Below, piece after piece: positions 14,526 to 28,925 of a DNA stretch of 64,000 bases (position 1 is its first letter; each line of letters opens with the position of its first letter). The notes beneath the pieces are model-generated. The model was not told where the DNA came from, searched no databases, and worked only from the letters and a program-made list of their open reading frames with translations. Both the position numbers and the translations under genes were made by a program. The stretch comes from Pelecanus crispus (taxonomy: Eukaryota; Chordata; Aves; Pelecaniformes; Pelecanidae): positions 10,381,897 through 10,445,896 of the forward strand of contig NC_134652.1 in NCBI RefSeq assembly GCF_030463565.1, given 5' to 3'.

Positions 14526-15451
14526 GCACGTTTGTGATTTAGTCCTCCCACAGCATTGTATATAACCAGCTGCACATGGGAAAATTCTCCAAAGGGTGAA
14601 AAATCTTTTCTTGTGGTAGCTGGGAAAGCTTTAGCTTTTCAGTATTAGAAGCATGGAGAAAAGATCACACAGCAATTAGCTCACTGCTGAAAATTCAACA
14701 CTTCCTTGATATTTGATGCATTTTTTCGCTGTCATTGGAATTTTTTGGATATGGAAAAAAAATCACTCCAGAAGCCGTACCTACTGTAAATGGGCATATA
14801 AAAAGTATTTCAAAGGCTTGTTAAGTTTGTGTAGTGCTATTTTTCCTTGATGAAGACAATATGTGCAATGCTGAAGATGATCTATGAGAAGAAAGAGGGA
14901 CAAAAGAGATGTGGAGATACAAGGCAGAAAGCTTTGGAGGAACAGAAAAGCAGGTTTCAAAGCAACTAGCCTTGGAACAGAGAGTCCCATGCTGAACAAC
15001 TCTTTCATTTGCTTGACTGGCGCTGGGGATGTAATCATGCTGTAGTCATACTGACACTGGCAGTGAACAGAGAAAGTTTTGACATTCCTTTTCCTTTACT
15101 AGGAGGGGATACCATGTAAAAATATAGTAAAAAAATAAGACTGTAGGCAGAAAAGAACAAACCAAATCCTGAAATATTCAAAACATTTTCCCACTGAAAT
15201 TTAAAAATATACCATAATTGGAAAAAGCAGAAAACAACCCTCAGCTGATCCAATGAATGACTGAGGGGGGATAAAGAACTGCAGAGATACCATTGATTTT
15301 ACTTCTGTTTTTAAAATGCAATTTAAAAATTCACCCATATCTTCAACATTTGTTAATGAAAGAGAACATAAATGTATCTGACAGAGCAATCTTGCCACTT
15401 TTAATCACAGCAGAACAAGCTCAAGGCTTTGATTCTTGGGGGAAGGTGGAC

Positions 15452-15560
15452 AGAATGGTTGAGGTTGGAAGGGACCTGTGGAGGTCCTCTTGACCAACCC
15501 TCCTGCTCAAGCAGAGTCGCCTAGAGCAGGTTGTCCAGGACCATGTCCAGTGGATGATGT
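15452..15560 (-). repeat. CR1 LINE fragment, ~110 bp
   Basis: Plus strand: agaatggttgaggttggaag, ggacctgtggaggtcctctt, accaaccctcctgctcaagc, gcctagagcaggttgtccag. This matches the CR1 3' region read in reverse complement. Both ends are eroded: the terminal tcatagaat repeats are missing and similarity stops after ccatgtccagtgg. Two overlapping frames (15,421-15,651 minus and 15,478-15,840 plus) are by-products. Confidence 0.85.
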
Positions 15561-18500
15561 CCACTTCAAATACCACGTGAATTGCTATGAACAGGATCAA
15601 CACTGGGATAAGGGTTTTCCTCCTGTTTCTCACTTGAGCCTTGTGGTCCATTTGTGTATAAACTCCTCTAGGATAATCAGATGTTCTAGATCAGCAGAAG
15701 GAACAAGAATGACAACACGAGTAAATGAAGTTCTAGGGCACGAAAGAAAACACAAATCAGCTTTTAAAGTCATTACCTCTGAATTTTCAGCACGTAAAGC
15801 AGTGCATGCTAACCCTCAGATAATTTTTTTGTTCTTATAAAAGCACACAGTACGTTTTATACTGCGTCAGCCAGTCCGGTATGCTCCATTTACAGCATCA
15901 AAGGGACGTGAACTTGAACCTTAGGTGAAAAAGAGATCATTCTAGATAGTGCCCCAAGATTAAGCAATGTTTTGAAATCATGTTCAACGTAATTCTTCTG
16001 TCCTCTGTGGAGTAAGTTATCACTAGTTCTGCAAGCAGAAAAGAATATCTTATGTTTCCCAGAGTAAAAAGGACCCCATAGACCAAGAATCCAGCCAAAA
16101 CCAGAACAACCTCACTGTATATCATGTTCATTCTAGCTGTATATCTTGGGCTAATGAAGTAATCACTTTTGCAGTAGGAAAAGGGCAATATTTATAAAGG
16201 TTCAGGCAACCAAGCATTTATGATTTTACTGTAGACACATACATCTTTCTGAGGCAACGAACATAGAGCAGACTGAATATTCTTCCCCACTTGAAACAGG
16301 AGGAAAGCTGAAGAGGCTGAAGAGCCATTGTGTTTTAAATACCATGAAATGGATTGATGCTTTTCATATCTATATTTAGTAGTGATAAACATTGCACACA
16401 GAGATTCATAAACCTAAAGAGGGTACTGAAACCCTCTTGCGCTCTTGTAAGAAATATAGCAGTACCTGTTCTCTTAGTGAGGCAAAATGCAGCAACTGTT
16501 TAATGTGAAGAAGAAGACATAACAGTTCCCCTGGAAATGATCTTGTGGTTAAGGCAGGTATTAAAATACACCTTTAATTCATAAATCGTTAGAAGCATAC
16601 ACCATTCTTCTTCCTTTTTATTCTAAAAGGTGACAATGGGAGTCAAAGTCACTTCACATTCTTACTCAATCTGAAGAGCCCAGTTGTCTGAAAATGGTGA
16701 GTCAGAAGCCCAAGGAAGACAGACCACAAAGCTGCCTATCTCTGACACCTAGCCTGAACCACATCATTCAAAGTCCTGTGACAATGTGCGCCATTTCTTG
16801 TGATGGTGCATTATCTAGGATGCTACATCTCCCACAAACCTCAAAAGGCAGGTGTCCAAAATGTCTTTGTTCTACATGGGTGCAGATGAGGCACTTCCTT
16901 GCATGCCTAAACTGGTTAAAGAAGAATATAGAGTCTTACAGGCAAATCAGTGCTGGCAGGTGGGGTCACTTGTTTTGCACCTGCATGTCTTCAAGCATGC
17001 CACAAAAGACTGGGTGTGCCTCCAAACATTGCTGTCAAAGTAAAGCAGTCAACGTGAGTAACAGACTGAAATAAAGTCTTTTACTAAATTTAACCACGCA
17101 CATTATTTAGTATTCTGTTTCCTTCACCTTTGTCCGTGTACAGAGGTATGACCAATGTGCCTGGTGACTCATACCAAGAGACAAGAATAGCATCAATGAA
17201 TTACTTGAGTGTTTTTGGCAGGACTTGCCAGAAAGGTGCCTCGTTCACAATTTTAGATAAAACTCCAACTGCAGTTTGTCATACAAAGTCCAATTGCTCT
17301 GAAACCTGAAAAACTGTGACTTTATTAAGCTTGTCTCAGCTAAAAGTTGCTATTTCCCTATCTATCTTCCATTAGCTGAACTTCCACATGGGTCTTATAT
17401 TACTGCAAGACTGTCAGAAATCTCTCAGCGGGAGCAGTAAATGCCAGTGAACTGTAAAAGTGAACCATTCTGAAGGAGAGTGATAACTTGTTGAGTAGAT
17501 TATCAGGAAACTTTCTTACATGATAAATGTCATTCAAAAATACGGAAAGATTGAAAAAGGTCTGGAGAAAACAACTTATGCAATGCACACTCAGATCTTC
17601 CCAGAACCATCAGATATTTCAGCAGTTTTTCCTGAATCCTAGCTTTATTACCAGAGCACTGCTACAACTCTCCAGAGAAGAGTGTGCACACCACATCTAT
17701 GAATAATGTTGTGAAATAGTTGTGAAACAAGGGTATCAGTTCAAATGTTTACTGTTGTTCCTGGTACTGGAATAGCAGGTTTTCTGCAGAGAATATTCTG
17801 GTCAGATGCAAAGACACTTTTATTAAATTTTAGTTTGAAAAATGTTTTAAATGAAGTCAAGTTTGGTGGTAATAATCCTCTAAAAAGACAACGGGTTGCA
17901 AATTATTTAATCTGTGAATATAAGACTATGTACAGAGCTTTATCTTTAGGTTGTTTCTTAGGGAGGCAGCACCTGGATCCCTCTTAGAAGGAGAACTACA
18001 TCCACAGATTAAAAAGAACTGTTGAAATCCTCCAGAAATCTTCAGGAAAAGAGTAGAATGTCTACCTGACTTTTCTAATGGGTTTAAAATATACAATGTA
18101 CCCTTCTATTTTTAATTCCTGTGTGTTATTATGAAAAATAATTCACTTTGAATCAACATCTACGTGGTAGAAAACTCTGAGAACTGCGAAAAGGCTGCTC
18201 TGGGTCTCTGTGTTTACAGGCGTCTTCATTCAGGGATCTCTAATGTCTCCATGCGCTCATGATCTGAATTGCTCTACACAAATACATCTACAGAGAGAAA
18301 CACTGTTCAGGCATAACTATACTGGCTTGTCTGTGTCTGCCATGTACAGTTGAGCTCTTTTTCCTTTACCTTTTCTGGTAAGGCCACTGTGGAGTTACTG
18401 TTCCTCGTGACCATTGCATGACTCTTGAGGTGAGTCTGCTGTGGAACTTACGGTTTCATAACTTAACAACTTCAAACAGAAACGGTCATGATACTGCTCT

Positions 18501-21500
18501 TCTACCTCTAGCAAAGTAAATATCAAGTGCCTGAATGTGCTGTGACCAGGTTGACGCAATCAGGTGTTGTGGAAAAAAATAGTCTCCTCTTTGCAGCCTT
18601 TCATTTAATTCTTTTATTTCCCAGTGCCATCCACTCTTATCTATGCTTGTCCAACATCTGATCAGTTCATTAAAGAAATTATTTTAGTTCTTGTGGGTAA
18701 ACATCTCCGAAAACATGTTTTTCAGTGCTGTGCAGAATAAGGGCACAGAACAATAGACTCACCATTCCTGACCTTCATACAGTCCCTAGTTTCTACTTGT
18801 CTTTCTGAAGTTCCTGTCTGAATACTATTTTTTGGATCACTTAACAAAACCAAAACTCAGCTCCCCATGTATTTTCCAGTACTTCACCATTCTTAAATGC
18901 ACAATCTCTTTTCTCTCACTTTTCCTTGTTTAAGCTTCAGTCAATCCAGGATTATCACTAGACCAATGAAGCCCAGAACCCACTGTGTAGGAACCACACT
19001 TACAACTTTTCAACTACTGCTTTGCCTTGGAGTTCTTAGCATCTACATACACCAGGCAGATAAAGGAAAAGAAGTGGACAAATGGTGGGATCCACAGTGA
19101 TGGTAAGATTAGGTATAAATCCACGGCCCCAGTAGATCCCACTTCTTCCTCTGCAATCCCTTTTCTTTTCCGTTCATGCATCATGTATCTGGAAAGCCTT
19201 TATTTATTTCTCAAGTTTTCAGGTGACAGTAGCTCACTTTGAGTGTCTTTGCAGTAAACTCATCTCAGTTGAGCAAGTGGGAGGACCTAGGCTGAGCTGG
19301 GAGAAAACTGTCACCAATGTCTGTGAATCACACAAACATAATTTGCATTTCAAGCTGACCTGGTGCATCTAGCTGTTTCTTAGTGAGAAACGTGCTGAAA
19401 TGATGCTGTGTCTGCCTACAGTGAAGCAGCAGGTGCAGGTGCCTTTAGTTATATTAAGAAGGATGGCATCTGGTGGCCATAAAGTCATTACATATGGGAA
19501 ATAAGACTCGCATTACCCAAAGACTGTGCTGTCAGGGCAGCAGTCTGAATGCCATCCCGCTTCCTTATGGTCAACAGTTGTTTTCATCTGAGGCTGCAAA
19601 CCAGTCTGTGAGACTTTGTTGAATTTACACAATGCCCATCTGTCCATATTACAGAACACTTTATCAAACACGAGGTACTTTTAGCAGAGGGGCTGAAGGA
19701 AGAACGGGCAGGAAAACTAAACTGCCCTGTCACCTCCTATAAGCACTCCCCTAGGCAGAGCGAGTTACAAACAGATGAGCGAAGCTTGCACTGACTAGTG
19801 GTCCTAGCCAGGTCTAACAGCAACAGACTTGTGCGTCCATGGCTGTTAATACAACACTCTTCCACTAACTGCAGCCAACCAATTTCCTTCTCCACGCTAC
19901 AGCCCACTGGGGGTGTGAGACGCTGAATTTGCACGTCTGAGCCCTGGTGGCAAAGAGACATGCTAAGTGATGGCAGATGCTTGCTCTGAGTGTACACGTG
20001 CAGTGCTTACAAAGGTTTCTGAGGAGGGGAAAAAAAAAAAAGTACTGGGTGCAATGATACAGTCTGCCCTTACTTTTTGATTAAAGTTGGGAAAGATATA
20101 AGACAAGATAGCTGGAAAACTTCAGGAGGATGGTGATGGAGGTATCAGATACTCAGCACCTATTTCTGGATGAGATGACTTTAGGGCAACTGTAACTTGT
20201 GTTGAATTCAGTTATACCTGATGGCTGAAAAAGCTGATCAAGGATTTTTTTCTTAAATGTAAACACATTTTCCTTTGACAGTTTTTTGAATGAAATGTTT
20301 CCTCTTGGAAACAGTGAAGTTTTTTTTTTTTTTTATGTTTTCCAAATGAAACTTCCCTTTTTGAAAAGGTGTATTTTGCTAAAATTGCATTTAAAATTAA
20401 ATGTCTCAAGAAGAGCATTAAATGAACTGAATTCTTAAAGAAGTAGAGCTTAAAGGGGAATGAAACATAAAATGTTTGTGTCCCTGAAACATTCCTGCTT
20501 TGTTTTGTCCAGAATTAAATTGCTTTCCTCTGCCTTTTTTTTAGAGTTGGGATACTCTGGGTGAAAAACCCCTATATTTTCCTACGGAGTAAAGGACATC
20601 AATAATGTTACAGAACATGCGTGGAGGTTAAGCTCTGCAAAGGTTGAGCAGAGACAGATGGCAGCAATAAGCCTTTCCACAGACTACTGCAAAAATACAC
20701 CCTTGCCACTCTTAGATCATTTTGTTTGAGGAAAGCAAAGTAAAATGGCTTGGAAAGATGATTCTCTGTGTGTCGTTGGCAGTAGAAGCACACAGGAGGA
20801 GATCAGCAATGGAAAATGTTCCTGCAAAAGATGCTGTATCTGCGAGGGCTCTTTTCTCCTCACAAGCTATGTGTTAATCAACAGCCAGTGGCGAAGGCTT
20901 GACTTTTTGGGGTTTCACATAGTTGACAACTTACTGTAGTTGTGAAGCTGACTTTGACTGCATACATTCTTGATGCACAGCACTTGGGGGAGGAGGGGAA
21001 TGCAAAGCTGCATGTTGGTTTTAGACTTACTAACTAAACAGAAGCTTTCTCACAGATTTAAATGTGTATTCAGATAGTTGGACCTAAGTAGACTTTGTCT
21101 TTTAATTAACTCTTTGTGGCAATAAAGAATATGAACAGAAAACTGGAGTTGCTAATAAGTTATAGTATACTGCTTGCAAACTTGCTGCACTAAGCACACC
21201 CTAACTTACTACATTTCATATGAATTCCCACTCTGCAGAAAAATAAAGCAAAGAAGGGGCACAGTGGATCCCTTGAGATCATTGAAGAAAGTAAAAGGAC
21301 AGTTCTGGGCTCCTGCACTGATGCTTTCTGCTTTTTAGCATATATATCGTTACATGAGTACACTACACTGGTGTATCATCTCCTACATCTGTCTACACTT
21401 TTAGCACAATTCAATCTCTGGCAGCTGTGCTGCCACTAAATGAACCAGGCATGTAATCTGCATTCAAGCATCAGAAGGAGTTTGTGGTGTCACTGAATCT

Positions 21501-22374
21501 GTCCTTCTCTGTGTGTCACGTAACCCAGTGACAAAACGTCAGTGTCCGTCTCTAAGCTAAAGCTCTTACACTTCTTAGGAGGTTGTCCCAGTCCCACAGA
21601 GCTCTCTTGTGATACCAGCTGAGGTACCTACACCACCTCTGTTTGTGCCATGTTACGGAGTATGACTGTCCCAAGACTTTTATGGACAAAGGGATCAACT
21701 CAGTAATTTTTACCAACCTTATCTGGGGATTCAGAGAGCATATTTATCAATGTTAAATGGAGATCACAAGGTTGTTTTCCTTCTTATGGTTTTGACATCA
21801 TTTTTGAAAAGCCAGCTTTGTCTTGGCTTGTATTGTATAACACAGAGTGGCTTCTTCATGTCCCACTTATCCAACAGCTGAAAGACCGCAACATGACAGT
21901 ATCTATAAAGTCAATATCTTTCTACCTGTTATGAAGCAAAAAAGGTACTCAGTTCTATCAGCCCTCCCTATACGGACTAGGTATCTATAGTTTGCCTTAG
22001 TAACTTTTTATGCAACTAAGAAACACAATGCATAAAGAAGTCACAACAGCTTACTCAGCAAATCAGTCTGTATGGTATTATTTAATATAAATATAGGGGA
22101 ATCAGCCCATGTGTAGAATGCATTGCATTTCTTTTTTATTCAGCAATGTGAAAACAATTCTAAAGCAACATGAAAGCATCTCTGTTAGGTGTCTAAAGAA
22201 GTACTGAAAAATGTCAGGAGAATGGTGGTTTTAATAGAAATCTCATATAGTATATTATAGGTTTATACTCAAGGAGACTGCATATATTGTTTGTGTGTGT
22301 GTATGTGAACACTTACCTTCTTCCCCACCTACCTAGCAGACAAGCAGTGCAGTAGGATTCTGGAAATCAGTGGC

Positions 22375-22530
22375 TTTAATTTTTAACATCACCATTGGCC
22401 TGGCAGGTTGATTTTGACCAAATCAATTTTCTTTCAGTGTACATCCCTGAAGTACTTTGATTAAGTTTCAACCTGATTAGGATTTAGATTACTGACAGTG
22501 TTGATGAGTCATTGTGAACACCCGATATAA
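22375..22530. promoter_or_regulatory. Candidate conserved non-coding block
   Basis: High-complexity stretch with accattggcctggcaggttg, paired TTGATT/AATCAA words, CCAAT in reverse (ATTGG) and an AP-1 site (TGAGTCA, ~22,506). No repeat or coding signal. Listed as a possible regulatory element on word content only. Confidence 0.2.
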
Positions 22531-25500
22531 CTAGTTTAGCATAAAATCTGGAGGATGTTCTTCTCTGTTTTCTGGGTCTAGTGGAGATCAGGTAGGGCCG
22601 GTTTTGTCATTTGACCCTAGATCAATCTGATGTCCCAGTCTTGGGTGTGCTCTACAGCGCAGCTTTGAGCTGGAGCACAAGCCAGTTCAAGGCATTGGAG
22701 TGGACCGGAGCACAGCCAGGGAAATCCTCAGGAGCCAGTCAGCCTGGCTGTGCCGTAACAGTTGGCTTGCTATGCATGTCACATTTTAGTGAGAGCGGTA
22801 AGTGATAGACCAGGAAACCTGGGATGGTCCTATAATTAATAGCGTGTGTTTAAAATGAAAAATTAATGGCCAGTGTCCATTACTGTAGGAATATAGATGG
22901 TTCAAAACCGTTTTTCTAAGCAAAGGAATTAAATCACTGTGAGTTGAACAGTTTGTGGTTACTTGACAGTGTGGCTTTCTCCAGCAGAAACCAAAGAAGT
23001 CACTTTTAATCGATGTCTTCTTTCCAGAGAAGAGTGTGCTCTCTCCTAACACTTGGATCACAGACAGGCCTGAACCAGACCACCAAGCAGCATGAACTTT
23101 GGCTCGTGGCTGATGTAAAAGCAGACTCAAATCCAGATCTATAAATCCAGGAATGGGTCCCACTTCTGTCATTTGTCAGACTCAAGCAATTAGGGAGTGC
23201 ACAAGCTCCAAAGCTTGTGGAATCTCATGATTTTCTCTAAAAGACTTAACAGGAACCTAGAATTTAAAGACTGTTCCATGTATACAGACCAATGCAGGAG
23301 CAAAATTAGATTTCAGGAAGGTATCTGAGATTGATCCTGATTTCTCAATCCTTATATGGACATTCTTTGCAACTTGCTTCTGTAATGGAGGAGATAAAGA
23401 GGGAAAAACCTGCCTCTTCTGATCTGAGAACCTCTTTGGAACATAAATGGGCATATAAACTGGGAGATGGGCACAGGTCCATCCTAGCTTGGTTTCTGAC
23501 ATAAATAGTCTGTTCTGCAGATGCTCATCAACATGTTAAGTCTTCTGAAATATGATGTTTTCTTTATGCCCCAAACTTCTTTTTAGCATTGTATTAAATC
23601 AACAGTGGTATCTCATGGTCACTGGATGGTATAGACAGTCTTTTCCAGCTCTCTCTGAATATGTGAAAAACAGCAAGCAGGTTGAGTGTAGCCACTATTC
23701 CTTGCAAATTTCCAGCTGTTTCATAAAATAGTCTATCAAAACATTGTAAAAAGGAGACTTCTGTCTCTGGTTCCTAAGTCACTGCTGGAGACCAACTGTT
23801 CCCAGTCTTACTTTATAACCTGCCTCCTGCTTGAAAATGAAAAAAAACCAGCTTTTTTTCACATACCTATTCCTAGGCTATTGCTTGGTTTAGAACAACA
23901 TTATGTTATGTTAGATGTTTAATATTAGCACAGCATTAAATCACGGATACAGAGCTGAACCCACAGAAAACATTTTCCAGCCCAGGCAGTCAGGCCAGCA
24001 GCTTCGCTGAGCCTGCAGCTTGCTCGATGACTCTCAGCAGTTCCCTGGCGTGGAGGGAGCCACAGGAGGTGGGTGGGACTGGCACGGAGCACCACAAATT
24101 CCAGCAGCAATGAGCAAAGGACAGGAGAAAGGCAGCGGCAGAGGCAGCACAGAAACAGCCCTTCAGCAATCAGATTAATTTCTTACGTGAGGCTGAGCTT
24201 GAGTATTACTTGCTTTCAGCCTCATGCTTTAGAAATGTTATTGCTGGTTATACAAATTTTTTTTTGCCAGGCAAAAATGGTGACGAAAACACGGGTGATG
24301 ATCAGATGAGCTCTTCAGCTCTTCAGGCCCCCACCCTAAAGAGACCACATGGAGCAGAAGGTCCAGTACATTTGTGGCCAGCACAGTACCCATGCACAAA
24401 GATGAGTTTGAGCTAGGCTTCTGAATCCATGCCTGACAGAGACAGTTCGTGCTTCTCGACCTCTGTTTCTTCCTGGCAGACCTGGAGAAATCTGGTATCA
24501 AGCACTCACTCACTTCAGTGTTTCTACCTAGCTAAAAGCTTGGGAAGAAGGAACCCCCTCCATTATATTCAGGTTTTCTTTGCAACAAAAAAGGACATGA
24601 ATAATTACTTCAGTTAGACTATTTGGATATTGATTGAGTCACTGGAGAAACATTGGTAGGGAGGTATCACTTCAATCCAACACGCACACACTAGGAACAG
24701 AAATTGCCAAACAGAAGTTTAAGCTCCGTTGTAAGAGAAAATTCAGAGGGAACATCAGAGGCGTCGACTTCCACAGCAGCTTGAACAAACCTTTAGGATG
24801 AATTGAACCGTCATATAACAAAGTTCTTGCTAATGCACTTCATCACCCACAGCCCAGGTACTGGGTGCTACTTATTCCAGTCACTTAGTCTCTTCCCGTT
24901 GATTAAAGACAATAGATATTTTTAGAGCCCATCACTTCTTTCCTGTAATTTCTTTTGTTCAGACTTGGGGCCCCTGTAATTGGCCATGGTGATGTTCATT
25001 GTGAAGGAGGTGTGAACAGGTTGGTCTCCTGCGCCTCTCCTTCTTGACTGGCCTTTTTTCCTCAAAACAAAAAAGGAACAAAGAGATTGCCGAACACTCT
25101 CCTAATTAACACAAATATGTATGCATTTATCAGGGTGTTTAGATGTAAGGAACAGTAAAGAGGAATAAGACCCAGCTTTTCAAAAGGATTTAATTCAGCC
25201 TGTAATGGTTTGCAGACATATCCAGCAAATCTCCAGATAATTAGGCCTGTTTCTGGCATACCAAAGCAAATTGTTTAGATCTTTTTCCCTTTAAAATCAC
25301 ATTATCTGGAATGCCCTCATGGATAGCAGAAGGATGAAGCTTAGAAGCATAAAATATTTTGTGCAAGAAGACAACACAGCTGTAATGGTCTTTTCCCATT
25401 AATTTCTGTGAACGTCATTCTTTTTCTTGGACAGAGTGCCACAAGACAATCAGGCAGCTTTCAGAGCATGTGCATTCCCTACCACTGCTGAACTGGTAAC

Positions 25501-27120
25501 CTGGACTAAGAAGGGGCAGCATCATCTCAGATGGATGCACAAAGAGCAGCTCAAATGAAAAAGTACTGACAGATTGCCACTCTCTGCCTTCTCAAAACCC
25601 TCTAATGTATTGTCACTTCCATTACTACTGAAATGAAAATGCACAGGGTTTTCCTGCTTATGGCAAATGAATGTATTTTTATCTATCGCATACATGTGAA
25701 ACCAAGCCAAAATTAGTAAGAACTTCATTTTAGTACCATGCTGAGAAGGTTTAAGTCACTGAATCTCCTTGCCTCAAGACATGCTGCTGCCTTAGAGCAG
25801 AGCTCCCACACATTCTGGTTTATTACCGAAGCTCACATTTTATAGGCAATTCTTAATCCTCATGTTATTTTGTTACTCAGACAAATTTATCTAAATCTAT
25901 CTGCAAAATTCTGCAAATACAAACTGTGCTGTCTGAGGATGAAGTAGTCTGGGACTAGCTAAGGGAATACAAGCATCATGGTTTTCACTTGCTTAGAAGT
26001 TGCAAGCCAGGAAGCTCATCAGGCCATTTGAAAACTCCCTTTTGCTGCACTCATGGAGGCAAAGGCCGGCAAAATGAGCCTTATGAACCCCACCCCACTC
26101 TAACTCTCATGATAGGAAGTGCTCTAAACTTATAAAAAGGGACTCCTGGTCTCTCTTCCCAACTGTCACTTTTTAATTCAGGGGGGGGTGGTGTGTGTGG
26201 AAACCTTCAAATTCTTTATAATTCAATTTTATTATTTCTAAAATGGTGGATCAACATGCATCTTTACCCTGTACATTGACCTCCTCACCTGTGACAGGAC
26301 AGTGTATGACTTAGATCTCCCTTTGATGTGAGTATTGACTTCCAGCTGGTTTTCTCAGTTTACCACAGCTGAGGATCTGTCCAAATAAGCATAAAATTTT
26401 TTTTCATAATAGCTCTTCCTTTACCAGCAATACATAATTTAAGTGTGTCCTTCTGTTGTCCCTTAAAAAGGTAAAAAATCCTATGCTTCATTGTTTGAGA
26501 AGGATGCAGGAAAGGAGGGTTTAAGAACAGATTTGATTTGTTAGCATGCATTTAAAAACTACCTAAGGTTTCTTTGGGGTCTATCAGAATGGTTGAAAAC
26601 TATGTCAAAGCTTATACAAATGTTTGAGTGGAAGGCTTTCCAACCTAAAGGTAAATAAAATAAAATATGTGGTGGAGAGAGAGAGAACTAAACCATTGTT
26701 TCACAACTTTTTTTCTGTTTGTGTATTTGTGAAATGTTTTCCAGTGGATGCACAGATACATTTATTGCAAAATTGAAGCAGACCCACATCAGGTTTAATA
26801 CTTTCAAAGAGCCCCACATGATGTTCCACCAAACCACAGGGACCCATGGGTCATGAGGTGGAAGCAATTGAACTCGATTTCCAAATATTTCCTTATGCTG
26901 CTAACAGATACATTCATCAATTCCCCACACACCCCGCTACAACATAAAGAAATAGACCTGTAATATTCCATAGTTTACATGGTATACATGCTATAATTCA
27001 GCATGGTAGAGAAGAGGGTGATTGGTAGGACAACTCAAGGCATCGGATACTTACTACTTGCCATGAGCAATGGGAAAGAACCAGCTCCCCAGCCGAGTTC
27101 TGATGCCAGTCACATCAATG

Positions 27121-27330
27121 TCAGCCTGAAGCAGCTGCTCTGAAATTAATGGATTTGCATCTGCATGGTTGAGAGCAGAATCTAATTTGCAATCTATAAT
27201 TTAGAGGGGGATCGCCCTGGTACCTCGCTATTTTCCACATTTTGCATGGCTCTGAAGTGCATTCTGAATCTTTAATGTGCATCATTGATTTGTGGAAAAG
27301 GCATCATCATTAAACTAATTTGCTTCAGAC
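27121..27330. promoter_or_regulatory. Candidate conserved non-coding / enhancer block
   Basis: No coding potential, but dense in developmental transcription-factor words: octamer ATTTGCAT (27,153-27,160), a second TTTGCAT near 27,240, several TAAT homeobox cores, ATTGATT, and an E-box CAGCTG. High-complexity sequence with such words in a gene-poor interval often marks a conserved enhancer. This is inference from composition; no alignment was possible. Confidence 0.35.
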
Positions 27331-28839
27331 AATTCTGTTCACCTGAAAGTTTCTATTCTTTCTATTCCATGGAAAGAACAGAAAAGAAAGCAAAAAGAAA
27401 AGGACAGAGTCTCTGGAAAATCAGGGACTTTAGCTATCACTTAATTATACTGTTGAACTAAAACATCAGCTTTCCATTTCAGGCTTGTTCAACATTAAAG
27501 TTGTAAAACAATGGTAAGAATTTGGATCTATATTGCAGATACTGTTTTGTAAGAATGTTAAAAACCTGTAAGACATGGATTTGTGTATAAACTATTAAAA
27601 ACTGCATAGAAGAATCTCAACCCTAAGTAAATGACAGTGCTCTGGGCTCCCAAATGCTCTTAGAAGTATTGCTAGATTTACATGAAAGTAAACTTCATTA
27701 TCATTAATTTTCAAATGTGAGACACAGAGGTCAATCAAATGATGCAGCTTTTAATTTTCCCCTTTTAACTCTCTGTACAGTACTTATGATTTGATATTTC
27801 ATCTCTAACAGCCTTCCTGCTGGGAATGCTGATGCATAATGGGAAACTGCTCTCTCATTTTCAAACTTTGGAATAACCAAACACATACACAGCAAAAAAA
27901 TCTGTAAAAGGAGAAATAAATCCATTTGGTGCTGCTGAAACTTTTCCATTGAAAACTCCATAGAGATGTAGCCAGAATAAAAATAGCATGTAATAACTAG
28001 CCCAGAGTTTTTAGTGGAAAGAAGGGAGAAAGGCCATATGAGTATTTGTACTTCTAAAGCCTTAGGCTGAATTGTGATAAACTAGTAACATGCACTTTAA
28101 CCAAGTTTAGTTGAAGTCTGATGGAGAGAGAGGATATTCTCCCTCCTCCTATCGAACTCGACTTGTTGCTAGCTTGTACATTTTGCTGTTGTTTTTAGAG
28201 ATGCCTCTTAGTCATAAAATCTGAATTTGAGTAATCACCATCTATGAATGCCACAAAGGGTAGTGTTTTCCTCATGGGGATTCATACATTTCTCTTAGGA
28301 AGACTGATATGGCAAAAACACGGAGTCAGGTTGAGTCTAACTGTTTTATTTACTGCATGTTGTTCAACGACGGCACCAGAGGGATTACTTCTTTAGATGG
28401 AGTCTGCCATCACATAAACACACAGATGAAGAGCCAAGGAACCCTGGAGTGGGCATGTGCTGGATGCTTTTCCAGGCAAACGTAAGATAACTCTGGAAAG
28501 TTACAGATAGGTTTAAGATTGAAAACCCATGGAGTGTGTCTGTCCCACTTCCAAAATGAATGTCAGTGTTAGCTCTTATAACCACTGATATTCTCAAATG
28601 CCACTCTAACATCCCACCTACATGGACCATCTACCTGTTCTTGTTGGAGCTTTGGTGGGTGCAGAACAACCACCAGTGGCTGGGTACAGCCTCACAGCTG
28701 GCCGCTGGAGCATATCAGCTCCCAGCAATGAAGAGCTAGGGGGAGAAAGTGTTTTTATTCACAGAAAAGAATAAACATAGGGAAGGAGTCCTGTGTAAAC
28801 AGGCTTCTGGATGCAGCTCTCTAAATGAGCAGATCAGAA

Positions 28840-28925
28840 GAGCAAACAACCCTTGACACTGCTAATGAGTCACTCCCATTGTGTAAAGGACAGTGATTTT
28901 GTGGAGCTGCTATTTCACAGCTACT
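28840..28925. promoter_or_regulatory. Candidate regulatory block
   Basis: The run gctaatgagtcactcccatt, gtgtaaagg joins a TAAT core, an AP-1-like TGAGTCA and a SOX-like ATTGTG within 25 bp. Supported only by motif clustering. Confidence 0.2.

Larger units (their letters stand above)
1..15451. other. Intergenic, no gene recognised
   Basis: Apart from the sites listed separately (418-545, 1,330-1,433, 2,343-2,358, 5,048-5,105, 6,421-6,448, 9,963-10,200, 14,481-14,525), I see no coding, RNA or repeat signal. Open frames here are short, lack splice context or a recognisable protein, and occur equally on both strands. A somewhat G+C-richer patch lies at 11,700-11,880. Confidence 0.7.

Noticed and set aside
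15421..15840. Open frames on both strands around 15.5 kb (76 and 120 codons)
   Set aside because: They overlap the CR1 fragment at 15,452-15,560 and show no protein family.
16694..17074. 126-codon plus-strand open frame
   Set aside because: Cys-rich but without any domain pattern, splice context or codon bias I could see; treated as chance.
22786..23172. Longest minus-strand open frame of the left region (128 codons)
   Set aside because: No recognisable domain, no splice context and random-looking composition; expected by chance in this much sequence.
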